A DNA stretch of 64,000 nt. Origin: Closterium sp. NIES-65. Its lineage: Eukaryota > Streptophyta > Zygnematophyceae > Desmidiales > Closteriaceae. This document shows, piece after piece, positions 1-9,882 of the stretch. Both the position numbers and the translations under genes were made by a program. Within the stretch, counting starts at the first letter, position 1; the number at the start of each line of letters is the position of its first letter. The stretch covers positions 1 through 64,000 of the forward strand of contig CANXME010000411.1 in the NCBI GenBank assembly GCA_948144175.1, read 5' to 3'. Under the pieces are notes generated by a model. It saw only the letters and a program-made list of their open reading frames with translations, made no database searches and was not told where the DNA came from.

Positions 1-681
1 TGATTGAAAAGAGCAGCTTATGCTTATGACTTAGGTGTACCAATTATTATGCACGACTACCTAACCGGTGGTTTCACTGCTAACACTACTTTGGCTCACT
101 ATTGTCGCGATCATGGTCTTCTTCTACACATTCACCGTGCTATGCACGCAGTTATTGATAGACAAAAGAATCACGGTATTCACTTCCGTGTATTAGCGAA
201 AGCTCTACGTCTATCTGGTGGTGACCATATTCACTCTGGTACTGTAGTTGGTAAACTAGAAGGTGAACGTCAAGTAACCCTTGGATTCGTAGATCTTCTT
301 CGTGATGACTACATTGAAAAAGATCGTAGCCGTGGTATTTACTTTACTCAAGACTGGGTAGCTCTTCCAGGGGTTCTACCAGTAGCTTCTGGTGGTATTC
401 ACGTATGGCATATGCCTGCTTTGACTGAAATCTTTGGAGACGATTCTGTACTTCAATTTGGTGGTGGTACTTTAGGTCACCCATGGGGTAACGCTCCTGG
501 AGCTGTAGCTAACCGTGTTGCTCTAGAAGCATGTGTGCAAGCACGTAACGAAGGTCGTGATCTTGCTCGCGAAGGTAACGAAGTAATTCGTGAAGCTGCT
601 AGATGGAGTCCTGAATTAGCTGCTGCTTGTGAAGTATGGAAAGAAATCAAATTCGAATTTGATACTATGGATACTCTATAG
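1..681 (+). CDS. rbcL: RuBisCO large subunit, 3' part
   Basis: C-terminal half of the large subunit of ribulose-1,5-bisphosphate carboxylase/oxygenase, the stromal CO2-fixing enzyme. The 225 readable residues match residues 251-475 of a standard 475-residue RbcL. They include the active-site stretch HIHRAMHAV, the GDHIHSG phosphate/substrate region, loop 6 VGKLEGE with its catalytic lysine, and the [11 protein letters not shown] and [10 protein letters not shown] stretches. The 5' half lies outside the window. Oddity: the first in-frame triplet (bases 1-3) is TGA, where the family has Met, so there is a one-base discrepancy at the very edge. The gene ends in TAG at 679-681, just before a strong 3' hairpin. 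Confidence 0.97.
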
Positions 682-707
682 TATTTTCTGTTTCACACAA
701 AGTTGCT

Positions 708-779
708 AACTGTGTAATAATCTTTAGGAAGTATAGAACTATAAATAGTTCTATACTTCCTAAAGATTATTACACAGTT
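708..779 (+). terminator. rbcL 3' stem-loop
   Basis: A perfect inverted repeat of 34 bp arms (708-741 and 746-779) with a 4-base loop lies 26 bp after the rbcL stop. Plastid mRNAs are normally stabilised and 3'-processed at such stem-loops, so this is the likely rbcL mRNA end. The stem is unusually long. Confidence 0.85.
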
Positions 780-1106
780 GTATTATATAAGCATTTATAG
801 TAATTTATACAAAAGATCACAAAAGCAGATCACAAAAGCTATTGAATTATCAATGTCTCTAAAAACAAAAACATATGGAATGAATTTATTGAGAAATCTA
901 TATAAGAATCAAGCAATATATGATGAGAAACATAAAGAGTGTCCTTGAGAAACCTCAAGGACATTCTTTGTCTAATGTAACAAGAAACATCTTGTAGAAA
1001 AAAAACATATTTTTTTTACCATAAGATGTTTATAGTATAAAACTATTTATTATGATATATCTTTTTTTTCCATTAAAAATTTCTTTATTTGAAGAAAAGC
1101 AAAAAT

Positions 1107-2987
1107 CTAATCTTTTAAACGTCCAGTAATTTTAAGCCAATTCTGTGCTTCAATATAATTGTTAGGCGCTAAAGCAATAGCTTGTTTCCAATAATTAGCA
1201 GCTTGATCAAACCAAGCTTCAGATGTTTCAGAATCACCTTGTTCAATGGCTTGTTCTCCTCGGGCAGGATAGGGACAAAAGTAGCCCCCCCTTGAGAACC
1301 GTACTTGAAAGTTTCCTAGTTCATACGGCTCAAATATGGAATTAGTTTTTTTCTAAGCAGAAAGTAACCAATAGAATCATACTTACACATATAATTTATT
1401 AGATGCTTATATAAAAACATATAATATTACTTAGAATAACGTGTTTAAAACATAAGTTTTCTTTTAATAATAATTATTATTATCAAAATATCTAGCTTCC
1501 TACTCATCAATATACACGATATAATTTTATTGATAAGTAACTACTCTATTTATATAAAAATTCTTTTTTATAGAAAAATATTCTATATATAAGATAAAGA
1601 TTTCTCTTTAGGATTTAGCTCTACGCCACTGCTTTGTAGAAAAGCTTTTTTATTACAGTAAAAAGAAAATAAGCAGAAAAAACATTTATATCGTTTCAGG
1701 TCCATTTTCGATATAAGATCTTTATGACGCTTAACTTACTAATTCATTTAGTTTATCCATAGAGACAACTAGTCTCCCATTTGAACTATTGGACTATAGA
1801 AAAAATAGGGTTTAGATAACAGCTCTTATACATCAAAAATGATATACATGTTATCCATTTTTTTTATAGTAAGAAAAAAGAGAAAATAATTCTCAAAGAT
1901 TACAAATTAAGTAGTCGCACGTAATGACAGATCACAGCCATATTGTTCAAAGCTTGAGGTAAAGATGGATTTCTTTCAAGTGCTTGAAAATAATATTCTA
2001 AAGCTTTAGCATGCTCTCCATTACTGGTATGAATTAAACCTATATTATACAATATATAACTACGGTCATAAGGATCAATTTCCAAACGCATAGCTTCATA
2101 ATAATTTAACAAAGCTTCTGCATATTCACCTTCTGATTGAGCTGACATTCGTTACGATCGCCTATAAAAAAAGGCTCCGTTTCAAAACCGTACATGAGAT
2201 CCACTTCTCATACGGCTTCTCCTAGCTAGCTTACCATGCGAAGAATATGAGTTATTATTCTTCAGTAGATATGAGATATGATATCACTAGCAGGGGCTAG
2301 TGCTTGTACATAGACATCTCTAGCCATCCTTCTAAACAGAATTAGTTACGTATATAAATTCAATTTCAGTAACAATTTAATGTCTATTTGTTTGTTTTCA
2401 ACACTTTGTTTTATGATAACATGCCCTGACATTTTCCGATGGTTTTATGGATATCCAAAAAATAGATGAGATGGATCCTATTTTCCTAACCATATATGCT
2501 TATTGGTGAATAATTAAATAATAAAGTCTATATATCAACTATTACGAAAATTTTTTCTTGTCAGTTTCTCTACGTAGCTTGTTACCAAATGTACATATCT
2601 ATTATAGATGACATAATTTCAACATCAGATATTTATGCGTAGATAATATTTATTTACAGATAAATATGTAATGTAATCTAGAATAGAATTATCCTCTTTG
2701 CTTTATGTTAGAAAAGAATCCCCATAGAGGAATGTGTCAACTTATGGATACATAGCGGAGAGTCTTACACTTAGGTTTACTCTCACTCAGTAAGAATTCC
2801 ACAATTTTTATTTATGAACTGTGTTTCAGTATACACTATAATATACTAAATAACAAATCGCACCATCTCGATAATAAGTAAAAGCTTCTTTTTCTCTTTG
2901 TGTAGTAGGAATGATTCTCAATAATAAATCTGCTACAATTGTAAATGTTTTATCAATAAAATTGTCATTCCGTTGCGATCTTGGCAT
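1107..2987 (-). CDS. ycf3: Photosystem I assembly protein Ycf3 (three exons)
   Basis: TPR protein that helps assemble photosystem I at the thylakoid. The gene has three exons on the minus strand: exon 1 at 2864-2987 (starts [10 protein letters not shown]), exon 2 at 1921-2150 (TPR repeats, e.g. [20 protein letters not shown]), and exon 3 at 1107-1262 (starts [10 protein letters not shown], ends GRLKD). The joined product is about 169 residues, the usual length. Both introns start with group II type GTGCG. Intron 1 ends in AC. Intron 2 ends in CC by this junction rather than the usual A-pyrimidine, so that 3' junction may be off or unusual. A domain V-like hairpin precedes exon 3 (about 1283-1335). 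Confidence 0.95.
1263..1920 (-). other. Group II intron 2 of ycf3
   Basis: Intervening sequence of 658 bp beginning GTGCGAC on the minus strand. Domain V is visible near 1283-1335 as GAGCCGTA paired with TACGGTTC. The 3' end by exon phase is ...CTGCC, not the canonical A-pyrimidine. No intron ORF is seen. Confidence 0.8.
2151..2863 (-). other. Group II intron 1 of ycf3
   Basis: Intervening sequence of 713 bp beginning GTGCG and ending AC on the minus strand. A domain V-type hairpin with the conserved CCGTA...TACGG pairing lies near its 3' end (about 2175-2220). No ORF is visible inside it. Confidence 0.85.
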
Positions 2988-3547
2988 TTTGATTTATATA
3001 TAATAAATATTGATAACTATGTTTCGTTAAAAAGGGAATTTGATGAAAAATCTTTTAATATATTATAGACAAATATATTCAATTCAAAATTTTTCAAATC
3101 ATATACATGATGAAAAAATTTTTTATCAATTTATCTAATTGATAATATATTTTTCATTGATAAAAATATACAACGAAAAAGCATATTTATGAATTAAATA
3201 GATTCATAAAAGACAATATACAATATATATATATTGCCTACTAAAAAATTGTATCCAAAAATTCTAAATAATGAAGAGGACTACTAATATAATATCTCTT
3301 TTATGAGAAAAAAATCCAATAAAAAATCCTTGAAATTATTCTTCTTAATATAAATTGTATGAAAAACTATGCTCTATAACATATTTAATAAAAATATGTA
3401 AAATTATACTATAGTAATGCATAGATAAAGAATAAGGATTGTAACTAATTCAATTCATAGACGAACATATTCTTTTCAAAATTTTTTTATAAAAATTTAT
3501 AAGGGTTGCTATGACAGAATTCCTAATATAGACTACCTTAACGACAA
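2988..3547. other. ycf3-trnS spacer
   Basis: About 560 bp of very AT-rich spacer upstream of ycf3 and trnS-GGA. I see no gene in it. It should hold the promoters for both flanking genes, but none is clear enough to call. Confidence 0.6.
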
Positions 3548-3634
3548 GGAAAGATGGCCGAGTGGTCGAAGGCGTAGCACTGGAAATGCTATGTAGGCTT
3601 TTGTCTACCGAGGGTTCGAATCCCTCTCTTTCCG
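3548..3634 (+). tRNA. trnS-GGA: tRNA-Ser (GGA)
   Basis: Class II tRNA with a long variable arm. The acceptor stem GGAAAGA pairs with TCTTTCC, the anticodon GGA sits at 3582-3584, and the T loop is GGTTCGAATCC. Confidence 0.96.
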
Positions 3635-3930
3635 CTTTCACTAGATATAACATCTTTGTTCTTTTCAAAAAACACTTAACTTACTTATCTTCTTTGAAAA
3701 AAACAAAGATGTATCTTTAAAAAAGATCTAGATAAATATATGGAACAGTCAGTAAGAGGTAGAGGAAATTATAAAAAAAAAAAAATATTAAAACAGCATT
3801 TCATTGACAACATTGATGAAAAAAGAATGAATGGGATTCAATACTTTTTTCTTACATAGAGAAGAAATCTCATAAAACAGGGAATTTACAAATAAAAAAG
3901 AAAAAAAGGAATAGGGTCAAGATATTAATA

Positions 3931-4539
3931 TTAAGCTTGACGTGAGTAATATTCTACTACTAAAAGTTCATTGACTTTTATTCCAACAGATTTGCGATTC
4001 ACTAGTTGATTTACTGATGCTTTATAAGTTTTAGGATTAAAGCGTAAATGACTAGGTAATTTTGATTGTTTAAAATTACTTAAATTTTTTTCTACTAAAG
4101 CTCGAGATCTAACTCGATCTGGAATGACGATTATATCTTGAGGTTTACAACGATAACTAGCTATATCGACTACACGATCATTAACCATTACATGTCCATG
4201 ATTCACAAGTTGTCTAGCTGCAGGTATTGTTGGCGCCATACCTAAACGAAAGACAGTATTATCTAAACGCATTTCTAATAATTGTAAAAGAACTTGACCA
4301 GTTGATCCTTTCGCTCTTCGAGCAATACGAACGTATCTTAGTAATTGACGTTCTGTAATACCATAATGAAAACGTAACTTTTGTTTTTCTTCTAAACGAA
4401 TACGATATTCAGATTTATCTTTACGTGCAGATTGGGTATTGGCACGTGTAGTATTAAGTACTGAATAAGAAGTTAAACCTGGCAATGGTGTTTCAAGACG
4501 ACGTACAATTTTGACACGAGGTCCTCGATAACGAGACAT
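3931..4539 (-). CDS. rps4: 30S ribosomal protein S4
   Basis: Small-subunit ribosomal protein uS4, which binds 16S rRNA early in 30S assembly. The product is 202 residues, as expected for plastid S4. It starts [15 protein letters not shown] and carries the S4 RNA-binding domain around residues 85-150 ([15 protein letters not shown] is close to the family signature; here [13 protein letters not shown]). An AGGAG-like stretch (AAAAGGAGAAATT) precedes the ATG. The gene sits between trnS-GGA and trnT-UGU, as in land plants. Confidence 0.97.
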   Translation of the reverse strand: MSRYRGPRVKIVRRLETPLPGLTSYSVLNTTRANTQSARKDKSEYRIRLEEKQKLRFHYGITERQLLRYVRIARRAKGSTGQVLLQLLEMRLDNTVFRLGMAPTIPAARQLVNHGHVMVNDRVVDIASYRCKPQDIIVIPDRVRSRALVEKNLSNFKQSKLPSHLRFNPKTYKASVNQLVNRKSVGIKVNELLVVEYYSRQA

Positions 4540-4610
4540 AATTTCTCCTTTTTTTTATAATAAATTTGACGAACATAAAACAAATAAGATTGTTTTGCTG
4601 AATGTAATCT

Positions 4611-4637
4611 TTGTTATTTGTTATTTGTTATTTGTTA
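4611..4637 (+). repeat. TTGTTAT heptanucleotide tandem repeat
   Basis: Nearly four copies of TTGTTAT lie in the spacer between rps4 and trnT-UGU (4540-4858), which otherwise shows nothing recognisable. Likely slippage-prone. Confidence 0.8.
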
Positions 4638-4858
4638 AATCTATTTTCTTACTTTGAATCTATCATAAAAAAAAGTAAGAAAATTTTTGGTTTCTAGTCA
4701 ATAGTACCATATAATTTCATTTCAAAAAATATGATAATGTTTTGATTTCATCAAAAATATTTTCATTCATTAAATCAATATATAGACAAGAATTTTCTGA
4801 GAGATTTATAATAATGATGAAAAAATAAAAAAAATAATGAAGACTGAACATTTTAGTT

Positions 4859-4931
4859 AGCCTGCTATCGGAGTCGAACCGATGACCATCGCATTACAAG
4901 TGCGACGCTCTGGCCTCTGAGCTAAGCAGGC
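4859..4931 (-). tRNA. trnT-UGU: tRNA-Thr (UGU)
   Basis: The cloverleaf reads on the minus strand: acceptor GCCTGCT/AGCAGGC, anticodon loop CTTGTAA (anticodon TGT), T arm TCGGTTCGACTCCGA. The spacer to trnL (4932-5297) holds no visible gene. Confidence 0.96.
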
Positions 4932-5297
4932 TTTAGGAATAGAATATATATTAATATATGGTACAGTATTACCAGTTATTTGACAATTCATATATTTACG
5001 TAATGAACAAACTAATTATACACAAAATAATAGAATTCGCAATTATCTGCTATGAAAACACAAATGACATTTCTTATATTCTCTTTAAGAACTTGAATGT
5101 GATGATTTGTATCTACTAAGACAGATTTCAAGTTTTTTTCTAAATTGATAAAATCTAGTTCACTAGTAACTAAACAGCATTTTCCCCTAGGGAAATGGTA
5201 GAGGCAAATAGAAAAAATTTGATCACTTCTATATTTCTAAACATATCACTTGTAATTCGTATAAAAAACGTCATATAATAAGATGCGAAGAAACTAT

Positions 5298-5667
5298 GGG
5301 GGCATGGCGGAATTGGTAGACGCAACGGACTTAAGAAATAATTGAGCCTTACTAAGGAAACTTAATAAGTGAAAGCTTTCAGATTCAGAGAAACCTAGGA
5401 TGATAAATAACAAGGTAACCCTGAGCCAAATCCTAAAAACATATGAAACAATATATGAAAAAATACAGGAAAGGTGCAGAGACTCGATGGAAGCTATTCT
5501 AACGATAGTGAATTTTCTTATTCATAAATATATTCCAAAAATTTGACTAGACGAGAATAAAGGTAGAGTCCATCCTACAAGCTGATAAAAAGCCGTAATG
5601 AGAATTGCAGTAGGAAGAAAATCCGTAGATCGTACAGATTGTGAGGGTTCAAGTCCCTCTGCCCCCA
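5298..5667 (+). tRNA. trnL-UAA: tRNA-Leu (UAA) with group I intron
   Basis: Exon 1 is 5298-5332 and exon 2 is 5618-5667. The intron interrupts the UAA anticodon after its U, the position of the ancient cyanobacterial/plastid trnL intron. The acceptor GGGGGCA pairs with TGCCCCC. The 285-bp intron ends in G, as group I introns do. Confidence 0.95.
5333..5617 (+). other. Group I intron of trnL-UAA
   Basis: 285-bp intron lying after the T of the anticodon loop and ending in a terminal G. Its position and length match the plastid trnL-UAA group I intron (subgroup IC3). A core segment resembling GGTGCAGAGACTCGATGGAAGC is visible near 5472-5494. No ORF. Confidence 0.9.
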
Positions 5668-5723
5668 TATATATACCATATGCTTGATGGTTTTAAAATT
5701 ATAATATCTTCAATAGGAAGAGA

Positions 5724-7106
5724 TTATATATTAAATACACACAGAATAATTTTATCTAGAATTACTAATTTCACTTCACCAGGTAAAAAAAGACAAGGAA
5801 AATTCAAATTGTCTTTTCTATTATTTTTTTTTAAAGAATAGACAGAAGAATTTATTCCAAGACAATATAACCTGATGTGTTCAATGTAATCAAAACTTAA
5901 ATTTTTTCCAATATATTCATATATAAATTTTCTTAAGACACGTCTTTGAAAAACTAAAGGGAAAGAACGCAGCAATGGAATACTCATACCATGACTATCT
6001 ATTTTCGGTATATTGTGAGAAACATGAATTTGGACTTTCGCAAGGATAGAATAAGTAAGACGTGTAAGATAAATGTTTTCAGCATTTACAATTTCTGACC
6101 ATTTAGCTAAGGCTTGATCAAATTGAGGATTATAATGCAATCTAATATAAGGTACCAATCGATGACGAATCCGATTCCTACTTATTCGAACGCTACGATT
6201 ACTAGGATCTGGCCAAGCAGGAAAAGACCAATCATTTAATAAATTTCGAATTTCTGTACGTGTAAGATCTAATAATGGACGAATTAATTGTAAAGAGTTC
6301 ATATTTTTATAAAGAAAAATCTTCTCATAAGATTTTTCATATTTTAAAAGTCTATAAGAGATTCTTTTAGTAAGCATCCAATTTTCCCATGGAATATCTC
6401 GTAGATAAGTAAGTTCTCTTTTCCAACTCAATGACTGAATACCTTCTAAACCACTCCCTCTAATTAAATTATATATTAATGTTTCAATACGATCACTTGC
6501 ACTATGAGCTGTTACAACAGCAGTATAACCATGATCAATTGCAATAGTTTGAAGAATTTGATAACGCCAATGTCGTGCAACAGTTTCTTGCATTACTGGT
6601 TCTATAGCTACAGCTTGATAGTAATCAATTTGCATACTCGTAGCTAACTTGGCTATATGTTTTGATTGTACTATAGAATTAGGATTCCATCTATGATCAC
6701 AATGCACGATACCCAATCGCCATGCCCATTTCTTTTCTAAATCATAGAAAATTCTCAAAAGGCATATTGAATCTTGTCCACCAGAAACTGTAATTAAAAC
6801 TTTTTCAAACGGTTGTAATAAATTTCGTTCAGATAAATTGTTGTTAATTTTACGCAATATATTAACATCTGCAATTTTGTGCTTATATTTCATTATGAAT
6901 GAATCAATATAATCTATTAAGAATCTATCTACGCATAACTCTATTGTCTTATTATAGTAAAAAAGAATTTGTATGTTATAAAATAAACACTGCCAATAAG
7001 ATTTATTTTTTAATAATCTATATTTTTTCTTTTGATGATTTATATAACTAGATAATAAAACATATAGATTATAACAGACAAATTTGATTGTATAAATATC
7101 TTTCAC
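5724..7106 (-). CDS. tilS: tRNA(Ile)-lysidine synthetase
   Basis: Modifies C34 of the CAU-anticodon tRNA-Ile to lysidine so that it reads AUA codons. The partner trnI-CAU is at 38899. The ATP-binding PP-loop motif SGGQDS is at residues 108-113, followed by CDHRWNPNS and TAHSASDRIETLIYNLIRGSGLEG, typical of the N-type ATP pyrophosphatase fold. The next conserved block is RPLLDLTRTEIR...WPDPSN...RNRIRHRLVP. The frame is 460 residues; the family-like part begins near M72 (about 6893), so the true start may be there. This gene (formerly ycf62) occurs in red algae and some streptophyte algae. It lies convergent with trnL-UAA. Confidence 0.93.
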   Translation of the reverse strand: MKDIYTIKFVCYNLYVLLSSYINHQKKKYRLLKNKSYWQCLFYNIQILFYYNKTIELCVDRFLIDYIDSFIMKYKHKIADVNILRKINNNLSERNLLQPFEKVLITVSGGQDSICLLRIFYDLEKKWAWRLGIVHCDHRWNPNSIVQSKHIAKLATSMQIDYYQAVAIEPVMQETVARHWRYQILQTIAIDHGYTAVVTAHSASDRIETLIYNLIRGSGLEGIQSLSWKRELTYLRDIPWENWMLTKRISYRLLKYEKSYEKIFLYKNMNSLQLIRPLLDLTRTEIRNLLNDWSFPAWPDPSNRSVRISRNRIRHRLVPYIRLHYNPQFDQALAKWSEIVNAENIYLTRLTYSILAKVQIHVSHNIPKIDSHGMSIPLLRSFPLVFQRRVLRKFIYEYIGKNLSFDYIEHIRLYCLGINSSVYSLKKNNRKDNLNFPCLFLPGEVKLVILDKIILCVFNI

Positions 7107-7230
7107 ATACTATTTCTTTTCTTAAATAAGAAGTAGAAACTTTTTTGTGTGTAAAAACAATAGAAAAATTATACATAATTGAAGAAAACTTTTTTTAAAA
7201 AAAAATCTCCTATAAGAATAGCATAGTATG

Positions 7231-7302
7231 AGCCCTTTATCGGATTTGAACCGACGACTTACGCCTTACCATGGCGTCACTCTACCGCTGAGTTAAAAGG
7301 GC
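7231..7302 (-). tRNA. trnT-GGU: tRNA-Thr (GGU)
   Basis: Minus-strand cloverleaf: acceptor GCCCTTT/AAAGGGC, anticodon loop ATGGTAA with anticodon GGT. It lies upstream of tilS. The 7303-7809 spacer shows no gene. Confidence 0.95.
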
Positions 7303-7809
7303 TTAGATGTAACATGGCATATAAAGAATATGTTATCATGAAGAGATCTGTCAACCCCCTTAAGATATTTTGAAAAAAGAATGAAAATAAATTTTTTCAC
7401 TAGTTACTACATAAAATATTAAGTTATAAAAAATCTTCCATAATAGAAAAAGAAAAAAAGAGAAAAAAGATCTTAAAGAAATTTACCTGTAAGATTTCTG
7501 ACTATGATAAATAAATTGGACAGGATCAACTAGTTTTTTATTTATCATATTTTTATCAAGGATGATCGCTGGACATCTAAAAATACTTACATAAAATATT
7601 TATCTATATACTGAAATAGAATATGGATGTATAAAAAACAAAGACCTTTTTCTATAGATAAATGGAAATTTTGAATCAAGAATTTATTGTGTTTTTTATA
7701 AGAAATAGAATAAAGATGCCATTTATTTCTTCTTTGAAAAAAATTTCTTTCTTCTTTCCTATTGACATATTCTACAGAATAGAGTAAGATATACCAGAGG
7801 TTCAGTTAG

Positions 7810-7882
7810 GCCCCCATCGTCTAGAGGCCTAGGACACCTCCCTTTCACGGAGGCGACGGGGATTCAAATTCCCCTGGGGGTA
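7810..7882 (+). tRNA. trnE-UUC: tRNA-Glu (UUC)
   Basis: Acceptor GCCCCCA/TGGGGGT, anticodon TTC in loop CTTTCAC, T arm CCCCGAT-like. In plastids this tRNA also feeds tetrapyrrole (chlorophyll) synthesis through glutamyl-tRNA. It is followed by trnY, as in the land-plant trnE-trnY-trnD cluster, but no trnD follows. Confidence 0.96.
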
Positions 7883-8099
7883 GCTTGGCTTTTGTATATA
7901 TTGCATTGCGTTCTTATATGCCAAGTATATTTATATTATATAATCAGTTTTCTAGTACTACTAGAATCCTACAAAGCTTAGTACTTTCTTCTAAAGTAAA
8001 TATTTTTTATACAAAATTATGCCTTGATTGACCAGCAAATCTCTATTTATTCTATAGTACAGTGGGCATGATTGGATATTTTCATCGGCATGTCATAGA

Positions 8100-8181
8100 G
8101 GGTCGATGACCGAGTGGTTAATGGTAACGGACTGTAAATCCGTCGGCAATGCCTGCGCTGGTTCGAATCCAGCTCGGCCCA
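8100..8181 (+). tRNA. trnY-GUA: tRNA-Tyr (GUA)
   Basis: Class II tRNA: acceptor GGGTCGA/TCGGCCC, anticodon GTA in ACTGTAAAT, variable arm, T loop GGTTCGAATCC. Confidence 0.96.
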
Positions 8182-8443
8182 TATTCAGATATGTTTTGCT
8201 ATATCTTGTGTACTAACAAATACCTTTTTAAATCAAAGGGCGTTTTTTACGTTATAACTAAAAATTCAATTCAATCAATTGGAGGAAGGATTCGACAATC
8301 CATTATCTTCTTATAAAAAAGCTATTAATATATTTTTTTCTTTTTTGAGAAAAAGGCCGCCTGTCAATGATAGGACAAGCATAAACAATGTACAGACGGC
8401 TATTTACTAGAAGATATATAAGAAACTAAAGTCAATTACCGAC

Positions 8444-8545
8444 TTATAGATTGCCTTTGCGAGTTGCTAACAAAGCAATAACTAAAGGACCTGAAAGAAC
8501 TATGAAAGCCAAAACGGTTAGTTGTGCAACTACTTCTAAATTCAT
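8444..8545 (-). CDS. psb30: Photosystem II protein Psb30 (Ycf12)
   Basis: 33-residue single-helix photosystem II subunit. It starts MNLEVVAQL and ends TRKGNL, with one hydrophobic transmembrane segment (about residues 8-26), all typical of Ycf12. The length is right for the family. A GC-rich inverted repeat (GCCGCCTGT ... ACAGACGGC, about 8355-8403) lies just downstream and probably forms its 3' end. Confidence 0.95.
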   Translation of the reverse strand: MNLEVVAQLTVLAFIVLSGPLVIALLATRKGNL

Positions 8546-8728
8546 GCTCTTTTAACCTCTTAATTTCAATTAGATATTACAAGCTCACTACCTTTTCTAA
8601 TAATATAGAGTATTGTAGATTAGACACAGATATATTGTAGAATGAATCTTGGTATTGTGTAGTCTAACGAGCTTTGTTAGAGAATCTTTCTTCTGACCTA
8701 TTCTGACCTATATTAAAGTATAAGAATA

Positions 8729-8862
8729 GTAGCCAGGGGCGAACAAGATGCATACAATGAGGAACGAGCTATGCGTCAATGCAAGCCAGCATCCTATGGT
8801 ACCATTGGTTCCAAAGATGAAAAATCAGAGTCACACTCTTTGGTAGTGTGAATAAGAGAAGG
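8729..8862 (+). other. GC-richer leader upstream of psaM
   Basis: The 130 bp before psaM are clearly richer in G and C than neighbouring spacers and contain several short complementary arms, e.g. GCATA/TATGC around 8751-8778 and CACAC/GTGTG at about 8832-8851. It may be a structured 5' leader. I do not recognise it as a known RNA. Confidence 0.35.
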
Positions 8863-8872
8863 ATGAAACAAA

Positions 8873-8980
8873 ATGACACTAATGACATTACTTTCTGATA
8901 GCGAGATTGTTGTAGCTCTTGTTAGCGCTTTCGTAACAGGTATCTTAGCGTTACGCTTAGGAAAAGAATTATATAGATAA
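8873..8980 (+). CDS. psaM: Photosystem I subunit XII (PsaM)
   Basis: Small photosystem I subunit of 35 residues (or 32 if the second Met at 8882 is used). The [22 protein letters not shown] core and the end GKELYR match PsaM, which has one transmembrane helix. The sequence GAGAAGGATG upstream may supply a ribosome site. It is lost from angiosperm plastids but kept in algae, bryophytes and gymnosperms. Confidence 0.93.
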   Translation: MTLMTLLSDSEIVVALVSAFVTGILALRLGKELYR

Positions 8981-9316
8981 ATCTAAAAATATTCGTTATT
9001 CCTTTGAAAACTAAAATAGTCTATTCTTAGTACTAACCTCAGGTGCGCCCATAGGGCGCCCTCGCTTACACATCTGAATGAATCAGAATAGAATACTTCT
9101 TATTTACAGAATATCATGAATTTTGCTACGAAATTTTTTTCACATAGAAAAAAAAAATTTTTCAATATTAGCATCAACAATGTCATTAGCAACTTTTAAG
9201 TCAACCTTCTGCTTATTACTTATATGAAATACATAGTTTCCTATGTATTTCTGTAAAAAATACATAGACTTAGTTGCATTCACATGGTAGACTAGCTTCA
9301 GTAAATGCATACTGTT
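8981..9316. other. psaM-trnS spacer with hairpin
   Basis: The spacer holds a GC-rich hairpin GCGCCC-ATA-GGGCGC at about 9044-9058, likely the psaM 3' end. Nothing else is recognisable. Confidence 0.6.
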
Positions 9317-9404
9317 GGAGAGATGGCTGAGTGGTCGAAAGCGACAGATTGCTAATCCGTTGTACGACTCAAACGTACCGAGGGTTCGAATCCCTCTCTC
9401 TCCG
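9317..9404 (+). tRNA. trnS-GCU: tRNA-Ser (GCU)
   Basis: Class II tRNA: acceptor GGAGAGA/TCTCTCC, anticodon GCT in TTGCTAATC, long variable arm, T loop GGTTCGAATCC. Confidence 0.96.
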
Positions 9405-9465
9405 TTTATGAAAAAAATATTCCCTGTAAAATCATTTGGAAACATTTATTTTGCAATATAAATGC

Positions 9466-9576
9466 TTATTCCTTACGTCCAGGGTTACGGCTAGTATCAC
9501 TAGATAAGAAGCCAAATAGAAATAGAGAAACAAAAAAGATAACCACTGTATAAACAAATAGTTTAAGGGTAAGCAT
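9466..9576 (-). CDS. psbI: Photosystem II protein I
   Basis: 36-residue photosystem II core subunit next to D1. It starts [14 protein letters not shown] and ends [11 protein letters not shown], both diagnostic, with a single transmembrane helix. The psbK/psbI/trnS/trnQ grouping is an ancestral plastid cluster, here with trnS-CGA between psbI and psbK. Confidence 0.97.
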   Translation of the reverse strand: MLTLKLFVYTVVIFFVSLFLFGFLSSDTSRNPGRKE

Positions 9577-9797
9577 AAAAGAGCCTCCAAAATCATTACT
9601 TGAACTAAGATAGAATTGGGAAAATTTTATGGTAACACTACAAAAATATTACAATATGTTTCACAACAGTAATTGATTAGAATAAATCATGATCTGAACT
9701 TTTCCTTGTACTGTTTGGATTAGTAGTTGTAATATGTAAATCTATACATCTTACACAATTAGAGATTCCTAAATCATCTGACTAGCAACCTGACTGA

Positions 9798-9882
9798 CGG
9801 AGAAAGAGGGATTCGAACCCTCGTTAGCTAAAGCTAAAACGATTTTCGAGACCGTCACAATCAACCACTCTGCCATTTCTCC
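9798..9882 (-). tRNA. trnS-CGA: tRNA-Ser (CGA)
   Basis: Class II tRNA on the minus strand. The acceptor GGAGAAA pairs with TTTCTCC, the anticodon loop is CTCGAAA (anticodon CGA), and there is a long variable arm. This is a third serine tRNA beside GGA and GCU. It is rare in plastids and mainly known from streptophyte algae and some early green lineages. Confidence 0.93.

Noticed and set aside
3450-3668. 72-codon minus-strand frame
   Set aside because: It runs antisense through trnS-GGA; its EREGFEPSVDKS part is just the tRNA read backwards.
9140-9445. 101-codon minus-strand frame
   Set aside because: Antisense of trnS-GCU (GERGIRTLGTFESYN is tRNA sequence); no family match.
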